Under the pieces are notes generated by a model, which saw only the letters and a program-made list of their open reading frames with translations, ran no database searches and had not been told where the DNA came from. Shown in pieces: positions 3,839 to 9,020 of a DNA stretch of 9,020 nucleotides. Both the position numbers and the translations under genes were made by a program. This DNA is from Deltaproteobacteria bacterium (GTDB lineage Bacteria; Desulfobacterota; DSM-4660; Desulfatiglandales; HGW-15): contig JAFDHB010000148.1 of NCBI GenBank assembly GCA_019308985.1, forward strand, positions 1 to 9,020, in the 5' to 3' direction. Every line of letters starts with the position of its first letter. The stretch's first letter is position 1.

Positions 3839-5839
3839 GTGAGTGAGTCAAGATCCATATTCAGCCCAATTCGTGTCGGCCCGCATGAGCTGAGGAATCG
3901 ACTTGTCGCGCTGCCTGTATACACGGGTTATGCACATCCAGGCGGTAGGGTCAGTGCGCTTTTGATCGAACATTACACCCGTTTGGCCGACTCGGGCGCG
4001 GGCATGGTGGTTGTGGCCAATGCAGCGGTGTCCCCTGATGGAATAGGCTCCACCTATAACTTGAGGATCGATCGTGACGAATTTCTCCCGGGTCTTACCC
4101 GATTGGCCAGGGCTATCAAGGGCCGCGGCGCCTTTGCCTGTCTTCAACTCAATCACGCAGGACGCTTTGCCAAGACTGAGCAGCCCCTTCTGCCCGCACC
4201 AGCCGACAGTCAAAATCTGGCTTTCAATATCGCTTCACTAAAAGATTTCATGAACTTTTTCCCTTTGGAAAAGCGCTTCAGCCTTACGCGGTACTTTTTA
4301 AAGCTATTCAGCACCTGGCGACGTGCCATGACGGCCGAGGATCATGAGAGAATCATGATTCACTTCGCGGATGGGGCCGCACGGGCCTGTGAGGCCGGTT
4401 TCGACATGATAGAGCTCCATGGGGCCAATGGTTATTTGATATGCCAGTTCCTCTCCACCTTCACCAACAGAGAGCAATCTGATGTCGGAGGCGATTTTCA
4501 TGGCCGTATCTCTTTTCCCCTGGCCATCATCAAAAAGATCAGAGAGAGAGTTCCCAAAGGCTTCCCCATGGGATTTAGGCTCTTGCTTGAAGAGTGGGTA
4601 CCTGGCGGAATCAACCTGGAAGAGGCGTTGGCCTGGGCCAGGACGTTGGAGAAGGAGGGCATTGCATATCTTTCAGCCACTGCAGGCACCTACAGTTCCA
4701 TCTTCTGTGCCCTGAAGCAGAAGGAGATGTCGCGTCCGGCGTTCCTGCGTAAGAATGTGGCGAAACTTACGCATGAAGTCAATGTTCCGACGATTATTGC
4801 CGGAAGGATTATTACACCATCCCTCGCCAACAAACTGATCAGCGAGGGCGCGGCCGACTTGATCGGATTGGGCCGCCCTCTGAGAGCCGACTTTGATTGG
4901 ATAAGAAAGGCATCGGACAATCAGGTAAAGGACATCAACTACTGCATCAACTGCAACTGGTGCCTCAAGCGAGTCATCCTTGATCAGGGTTTCAACTGCA
5001 AGCGCTGGCCCAGATCAGTGCAAGAAAGAATCGACCTGGACCACAAGCTCCTTACAAGAATGTACAAGGGGCTCTGGATTGCTGCCGATAAGAATGATCT
5101 GGCACTTTTCAGAGGGTCATTACCCCTTTTTCTCCCTGAAAGACAACGTTCCAACATCACCATCTCACCCACAATTCTCTTTCTCCAGAAGGATAGAGAA
5201 GACCTTTTCACCAACGGGGTAAAAGAGGATTTTCTTCATTGGGGCAGAAAAATGCTGCTCCGACATGGACATACGGACGGGTACTTGACGCCCATAACGA
5301 GGACGGTTAAAGAGACGTATGAAAAAGAGGTGCACGAAGAAATAGAGAGGGGCCAACACGGCGTCATAGTCCTGGGCCGCAATCTCGATCAGACTTGGCG
5401 ACAGAGGCTCTTGTACAAGGAACGAGGTAAGGTGATCATCCTACTCGGTTCGAGCGAGCGGCAGTCTGATATTCTGGTCCCTGTCGATTTCTCAGCCAGT
5501 ACTCTTCTGGTGTTGATGTTTGTCTGTCACTCTTATATCGGCAAGCCAGGATTCAACCTTCAATTCGTCCATGTTTTGACGGGCCCCGCGAGACCGGCTC
5601 AGCAGAGATGGAAAGAACTCAGAGAGATTGTTGGCTGGGACGAGGATTTTCAGCTCCAGTGTATTCCTCCAAAAGGCAGTGTGGCTGCCTCGCTCCTGGA
5701 GAAGCTGGACACCGGTAACTTCGGTACAGTCATCATGGGTAAACGCGGGTTATCCGGAATCAAACGCAGGCTTCTGGGGAGTGTTTCAGCCAAAGTGTTG
5801 CGGGGTTTAAAAGACCAAACCCTCTTTTTGATCGATTAG
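3839..5839 (+). CDS. Old-yellow-enzyme-type oxidoreductase with [4Fe-4S] site fused to a C-terminal universal stress (UspA) module
   Basis: In this 666-residue protein, residues 1-365 are an FMN-binding TIM barrel of the NADH:flavin oxidoreductase / old yellow enzyme type. It opens FSPIRVGPHELRNRLV and contains LNHAGR (104-109), LHGANGYLICQFLS (193-206) and the phosphate-binding region AGRIITP to LIGLGRPL (321-348). Cys369, 372, 375 and 387 form a four-cysteine site like that of 2,4-dienoyl-CoA reductase and trimethylamine dehydrogenase. Those relatives then carry FAD and NAD(P) domains. Here no GxGxxG is present. Instead residues about 438-540 look like a degenerate Usp half, and 543-666 like a canonical one. 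The latter starts DILVPVDFSAS and ends with the ATP-binding motif Gly-x2-Gly-x9-Gly-Ser (634-648). A redox enzyme under nucleotide or stress control is the inference; the substrate is unknown. The GTG start at 3839 is supported by AGGA eight bases upstream. It is probably cytoplasmic and transcribed alone. Confidence 0.88.
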   Translation: MSESRSIFSPIRVGPHELRNRLVALPVYTGYAHPGGRVSALLIEHYTRLADSGAGMVVVANAAVSPDGIGSTYNLRIDRDEFLPGLTRLARAIKGRGAFACLQLNHAGRFAKTEQPLLPAPADSQNLAFNIASLKDFMNFFPLEKRFSLTRYFLKLFSTWRRAMTAEDHERIMIHFADGAARACEAGFDMIELHGANGYLICQFLSTFTNREQSDVGGDFHGRISFPLAIIKKIRERVPKGFPMGFRLLLEEWVPGGINLEEALAWARTLEKEGIAYLSATAGTYSSIFCALKQKEMSRPAFLRKNVAKLTHEVNVPTIIAGRIITPSLANKLISEGAADLIGLGRPLRADFDWIRKASDNQVKDINYCINCNWCLKRVILDQGFNCKRWPRSVQERIDLDHKLLTRMYKGLWIAADKNDLALFRGSLPLFLPERQRSNITISPTILFLQKDREDLFTNGVKEDFLHWGRKMLLRHGHTDGYLTPITRTVKETYEKEVHEEIERGQHGVIVLGRNLDQTWRQRLLYKERGKVIILLGSSERQSDILVPVDFSASTLLVLMFVCHSYIGKPGFNLQFVHVLTGPARPAQQRWKELREIVGWDEDFQLQCIPPKGSVAASLLEKLDTGNFGTVIMGKRGLSGIKRRLLGSVSAKVLRGLKDQTLFLID

Positions 5840-5912
5840 CGCGTAATATGATAGAAAGCGCCCACTGAATCTGATCCACTCCGGCCACCCATGCACTGAG
5901 TGGGGATGAGCG

Positions 5913-6071
5913 ATGAGTGGCGATGTGAAGAATGGGACCTTAAATGATTGTCAGGGGAGAAACAGCTACCCATTAGAGGGCGACCCCGAAGACGAAGAAC
6001 ATTGGGGGTGCCACAGAGAGGTGGCGATTCCGAAAGCGCCAATCGTCAAAATGAAGGAAATCAGGCTGTAA
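5913..6071 (+). CDS. Possible small hypothetical protein, 52 residues
   Basis: An ORF of 52 codons opens with ATG at 5913 and ends TAA at 6069-6071. A purine-rich GGGGATGAG lies 3-11 bases upstream as a possible ribosome-binding site. The product is hydrophilic and acidic in the middle (LEGDPEDEEHWGCHREV) and ends IPKAPIVKMKEIRL. It has two Cys and two His, but no recognised motif. I do not recognise a family. It fills about half of the 299-bp gap between the OYE-Usp gene and the tRNA. The rest of that gap shows nothing I can name, including no clear terminator for either neighbour. It may be chance coding. Confidence 0.3.
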   Translation: MSGDVKNGTLNDCQGRNSYPLEGDPEDEEHWGCHREVAIPKAPIVKMKEIRL

Positions 6072-6138
6072 ATGCCCCTTTTTTTGAAGATCCGCAAACA
6101 CATCCCACAAGCAAAAATTGTCTTACCCTATGGAAGGC

Positions 6139-6215
<77 letters not shown>

Positions 6216-6312
6216 ACAAATAGACAAACGGCAGGATATCAGATCTTGGCGCCTTGTGAGGAATCAAAAAATCGGACTGAAGAACAACAATAACGTTTTA
6301 GATTAACTTCTC

Positions 6313-6336
6313 CCTTGAAGAAAATCAAGGTATAAA
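6313..6336 (+). promoter_or_regulatory. Operator-like palindrome touching a TATAAA box upstream of folE2
   Basis: CCTTGA (6313-6318) and TCAAGG (6325-6330) form a 6-6-6 inverted repeat, directly followed by TATAAA (6331-6336). A -10 box next to a palindrome would suit repressor control, but the matching -35 position holds only TTCTCC. A second candidate, TTGACT at 6360 with TAGATG 17 bp on, and a lone TATACT at 6395 also precede folE2. It does not match the Zur-box consensus that I know for Bacillus folE2. Confidence 0.3.
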
Positions 6337-6455
6337 ATATGCCCCCTCATAGGTTAGTATTGACTTTGAAGCCCAAAATTACTAGATGATGGCGTATACT
6401 TATCAAAACTAAACCCTTCCCAGAGGGGCGAAATTCTAATCCATTCGAGGAAAAC

Positions 6456-7226
6456 ATGGAAGACATTCAGAACACGAAGGATAGTCGAAACATCGACATA
6501 GACCAGGTGGGAGTGAAGGGGATACGGTATCCCATAACGGTCCTTGACAAGAACATGGGCAGCCAGCAGACCGTGGCCAAGATCAATATGTATGTGAACC
6601 TCCCCAGGCATTACAAGGGGACCCACATGAGCCGATTCGTTGAGATCCTGAACGAGAACAACCAGCGGATCTCGCTTCAGAACTTCTCCAGTATCCTCCA
6701 GGAGATGAAAGAGCGTCTTAATGCCGAAAGTGCCCACATGGAAATTACATTTCCCTACTTCATAAGAAAATCGGCTCCGGTCACGGGGAGCGAGGGATTG
6801 ATGGAGTACAGGTGCACTTTCAAGGGTTCATTGAACCAGGGCAGCGACCTGATCACCATGATCGATGTGCCGATATCGACCCTTTGCCCCTGTTCTAAGG
6901 AGATAAGCGAATTCGGAGCGCACAACCAGCGGGGGATCGTAAGGCTCAAGGTTCGTTTCAAAAAGTTCGTGTGGATAGAGGATCTCATCAAGCTGGTGGA
7001 GGACTCGGCCTCCAGTGATGTCTACTCTGTGTTGAAGAGGGAGGATGAGAAGTTCGTTACGGAAAAGGCCTATGAAAACCCGAAGTTCGTGGAGGATGTG
7101 GTACGGGATATCGCACTCAAGCTGGATGAGGATCCAAACATCACCTGGTTTGCCGTTGAGACGGAGAACTTTGAATCCATCCACAACCATAACGCCTATG
7201 CATACATAGAGCGGTGTAAGACGTGA
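6456..7226 (+). CDS. folE2: GTP cyclohydrolase FolE2 (type IB)
   Basis: FolE2 converts GTP to 7,8-dihydroneopterin triphosphate, the first step of tetrahydrofolate synthesis; in some bacteria the product also feeds queuosine. The 256-residue length fits the family (COG1469). Landmarks are GVKGIRYPITVLD (19-31), the active-site loop STLCPCSKEIS with Cys144 and Cys146, GAHNQRG (154-160), and the C-terminal ENFESIHNHNAYAYIE, where Glu240 and His243/His245 lie in the metal/active-site region. The conserved ENPKFVEDVVRD (207-218) is present. It is a homomultimeric cytoplasmic enzyme that, unlike zinc-dependent FolE, can use other metals. The ATG is preceded by GAGG five bases upstream. It is followed after 133 bp on the same strand by the folate-using AICAR formyltransferase. 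Nothing in the sequence looks damaged. Confidence 0.96.
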   Translation: MEDIQNTKDSRNIDIDQVGVKGIRYPITVLDKNMGSQQTVAKINMYVNLPRHYKGTHMSRFVEILNENNQRISLQNFSSILQEMKERLNAESAHMEITFPYFIRKSAPVTGSEGLMEYRCTFKGSLNQGSDLITMIDVPISTLCPCSKEISEFGAHNQRGIVRLKVRFKKFVWIEDLIKLVEDSASSDVYSVLKREDEKFVTEKAYENPKFVEDVVRDIALKLDEDPNITWFAVETENFESIHNHNAYAYIERCKT

Positions 7227-7242
7227 GGCGCAAGGTTTGGAA

Positions 7243-7290
7243 GGGAAACTGGTTTGCCCTCGCTCGGGGAGTAAGGGAAATCATTTGCCC
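7243..7290. repeat. Twin GGGAAA...TTTGCCC imperfect hairpins between folE2 and the formyltransferase gene
   Basis: Bases 7243-7259 (GGGAAACTGGTTTGCCC) and 7275-7290 (GGGAAATCATTTGCCC) are near-copies. Each can fold as GGG-AAA against TTTG-CCC with one bulge. They lie about 70-115 bp upstream of the next start codon. No T tract follows, so they are not clear terminators. I see no ZTP riboswitch consensus here, although that class often precedes purine-formyl genes. Confidence 0.35.
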
Positions 7291-7359
7291 GGAAGAGCAG
7301 ATTTTCGCCTTCTTTTCTATGCCTGTTGAACATTAGGTGAAATACCTTGGAGGATATTC

Positions 7360-8655
7360 ATGAGTGATGATTTGAAAAAGATGTACAGGACGGTCATGGA
7401 TGACCATTTCCCCCAGGAGATGAGGATTTCCTTTGCTGACCAGACCCTGATTTACAGAAAAAGGGCGTGGAAGATCAGAGATGAAAAGTCCGGCGAGTTA
7501 ATAGAGAAGGGGCTTCGTTACGGTGAAAACCCGGGCCAGGAGGCGGCTCTCTACGAACTGGTAAACGGTAACCTGGTCCTGGGGGGATGCCGGTTCATCC
7601 AACCCAAAAGGGGGCTTGTTTCTGACATAACCGAAGAGGACATGATCCAGAGCGGCAAGCACCCCGGAAAGATCAACCTGACGGATATCGATAACTCCCT
7701 CAATATCATGCGGTACCTTACCAGCAGACCTGCCGTGGTCATAGTGAAGCACAACAACCCTTGCGGAGTCGCCTATGGATCCTATCTATCCGAGGCCTAC
7801 CACCGGGCAAACATGGCAGACCGTATCGCGGCCTTTGGGGGCTGCGCAGTTTTCAATAAACCCATAGACAGGACCACGGCCGAGATGATTTCAGAGAATT
7901 ACCTGGAGGTGGTTGCTGCGCCGGATTTCGAGGAGGGCACGATCCCGATCCTGGCAAAAAGGGCAAACCTCCGGATCATCAGGATAAGCAGGATCGAGGA
8001 CCTTTCATCATACACGGAAGCGCGCTTCGTGGACTTCAAGAGTCTGATAGACGGGGGAATAATAGTTCAACAGTCTCCCCTCAACCGGATCAGGTCCAAG
8101 GAGGACTTCACCCTTGCCAGCGCCGAATACAGGGGAAAGGTGTACAGGATCGAAAGGGAGCCCACAGAGGAAGAGTACGAGGATATGCTTTTTGGTTGGC
8201 AGGTGGAGCAAGGGATTACTTCAAACTCCGTCATCTATGTCAAGGATGGGGTGACCGTGGGAATCGGCACCGGTGAGCAGGACCGGGTGGGTGTTGCTGA
8301 GATAGCGATATTCAAGGCCTACACCAAGTACGCGGATGCCCTCTGCTTCAAGAAACACGGGGTGGGCTATAAAGACTTGGAGCTCCTGGTGAAGAAGGGG
8401 GAGAAAGAAAAGGAGTTGATCCAAGAGATTGACCAGGAAACAAAGGAGGCAAAGGGTGGCCTCATTGGTGCCACAATGGTCTCTGACGCGTTTTTCCCTT
8501 TCAGGGACGGCGTGGATGTGGCGATAAAAGAGGGTATAAGGGCCATTGTCCAGCCGGGTGGATCACTCAGGGACTTCGAATCGATCCAGGCCTGTAACGA
8601 GGCGGATCCAAAGGTGACCATGGTGTTTACCGGCCAGCGGGCCTTCAAGCACTGA
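7360..8655 (+). CDS. AICAR formyltransferase, PurH-type without the IMP cyclohydrolase domain
   Basis: This enzyme transfers the formyl group of 10-formyl-tetrahydrofolate to AICAR, giving FAICAR, the penultimate step of IMP synthesis. The 431-residue protein matches the C-terminal formyltransferase domain of bifunctional PurH. It has LRYGENPGQEAALY (52-65), VIVKHNNPCGVAYG with the catalytic Lys130-His131 pair, TSNSVIYVKD, SDAFFPFRDGVDVA (375-388) and IVQPGGSLRD (396-405). PurH is usually above 500 residues with an N-terminal methylglyoxal-synthase-like IMP cyclohydrolase domain. None is encoded here, and the ATG has a good GGAGG six bases upstream, so this is a complete monofunctional form, not a truncation. 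A separate cyclohydrolase must be elsewhere. The usual ENPHQ is ENPGQ, and a charged insert (about 336-365, GEKEKELIQEIDQETKEAK) lies before SDAFFPF. It is cytoplasmic and possibly co-transcribed with folE2. Confidence 0.92.
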   Translation: MSDDLKKMYRTVMDDHFPQEMRISFADQTLIYRKRAWKIRDEKSGELIEKGLRYGENPGQEAALYELVNGNLVLGGCRFIQPKRGLVSDITEEDMIQSGKHPGKINLTDIDNSLNIMRYLTSRPAVVIVKHNNPCGVAYGSYLSEAYHRANMADRIAAFGGCAVFNKPIDRTTAEMISENYLEVVAAPDFEEGTIPILAKRANLRIIRISRIEDLSSYTEARFVDFKSLIDGGIIVQQSPLNRIRSKEDFTLASAEYRGKVYRIEREPTEEEYEDMLFGWQVEQGITSNSVIYVKDGVTVGIGTGEQDRVGVAEIAIFKAYTKYADALCFKKHGVGYKDLELLVKKGEKEKELIQEIDQETKEAKGGLIGATMVSDAFFPFRDGVDVAIKEGIRAIVQPGGSLRDFESIQACNEADPKVTMVFTGQRAFKH

Positions 8656-8706
8656 CATAAGGAAGGGCATACATTGGGGGGAAGTCTTCAAAAGTATTAG
8701 GAGGCA

Positions 8707-8975
8707 CTAGTTCATGTCCTCTGGCAGGTATAGGTGTTCGAGGATGTGGGAATAAATCTGATCCTTGGCATATTGCACAACGCCATCAATGATATTTTTG
8801 CACGCATTAATCCAGGTAAAGGGAGGAGCTCGTGAGAGCAAGCCTGAGGGAATCAATTCACAATTCAACAGCCTGTTGCCCAAAACTTGATCGACGATGA
8901 TCGGTAGTCCCTGGGGGTCTTTTCTCAAGGCTCAATATCGCTCCTGAGCTGTTCCCACGCCCCCATTGTCCTCAT
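8707..8975 (-). pseudogene. Short hypothetical gene, apparently frameshifted
   Basis: Two minus-strand pieces overlap. The first starts at ATG 8973-8975 with GAGG eight bases upstream. It reads MRTMGAWEQLRSDIEP and stops at TGA 8925-8927. The second, open from TTG 8926-8928, reads LRKDPQGLPIIVDQVLGNR and on to YLPEDMN, with its stop at 8707-8709. A -1 shift at 8928 would join them into about 88 residues. Codon use of the second part looks coding-like, and the ribosome-binding site belongs to the first part. I do not recognise the family. It could also be one real 73-residue ORF with a TTG start, or chance. The remainder of the last 365 bp holds a tandem CCTCATAGGGG / CCTCAATAGGGG at 8970-8994 and nothing else I can name. 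Confidence 0.4.
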
Positions 8976-9020
8976 AGGGGTTCCTCAATAGGGGCGAGAG
9001 GTGGAGGCTCCGGTGAAGAT

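Noticed and set aside
6313..6355. Heat-shock (sigma-32) type promoter CTTGAAG ... CCCCCTCAT
   Set aside because: The spacer is about 21 bases, too long for that promoter class.
7227..7359. ZTP (pfl) riboswitch ahead of the formyltransferase gene
   Set aside because: The context is suggestive, but I could not find the conserved pfl core sequence in this short gap.
8926..8940. In-frame TGA as selenocysteine in the right-edge minus-strand frame
   Set aside because: Reading through the TGA gives Tyr-U-Ala with no redox motif, and no SECIS-like hairpin is evident. A frameshift or simple non-coding explanation is simpler.

Overview
The window suggests a mesophilic Gram-negative bacterium of the Desulfobacterota / deltaproteobacterial type. 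This is an inference from gene content: an iron-sulfur old-yellow-enzyme protein, a flavin-type fold fused to a ferredoxin domain, a zinc-type FolE2 and an AICAR formyltransferase without its cyclohydrolase half. There is no rRNA and no complete marker gene that fixes the taxon. Metabolic genes are interspersed with decayed mobile and RHS material.

Layout. Bases 1-60 hold a strong rho-independent terminator of a gene outside the window. Bases 119-778 are the C-terminal core of an RHS/YD-repeat protein. It lacks its 5' part, is broken by an exact 34-bp tandem duplication, and is cut at its conserved HNDHLGTP region by an IS200-type element (about 779-1385). The tnpA of that element is itself frameshifted by one extra G. 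Bases 1375-1663 carry no gene but hold two degenerate ~60-bp repeats. On the minus strand follow a split-barrel flavin-oxidase-like protein with a C-terminal 2x[4Fe-4S] ferredoxin domain (1664-2278), a remnant of an IS91-like (Y2) transposase (about 2398-2514), a PAP2-family phosphatase lipoprotein (2565-3419) and a possible 60-residue small gene just upstream of it (3434-3616).

A 419-bp divergent region with a strong hairpin and repeated TTTGTCAAG words separates these from a plus-strand 666-residue fusion (3839-5839). This fusion joins an old-yellow-enzyme barrel with a four-cysteine cluster site to a C-terminal universal-stress-protein module, in the place where relatives carry FAD/NAD(P) domains. 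It is the most unusual protein in the window. A possible 52-residue ORF and a minus-strand tRNA-Pro(TGG) with encoded CCA follow.

Bases 6456-8655 hold folE2 (GTP cyclohydrolase, first step of folate synthesis) and a formyltransferase-only PurH-type protein, which uses 10-formyl-tetrahydrofolate in purine synthesis. The two are on the same strand 133 bp apart and are linked through folate. The last 365 bp hold a short minus-strand hypothetical gene that looks frameshifted.

I see no CRISPR array, no phage module and no complete defence or secretion system. The most promising leads are the OYE-Usp fusion, the ferredoxin-fused split-barrel protein and the layered decay of the RHS/IS region.
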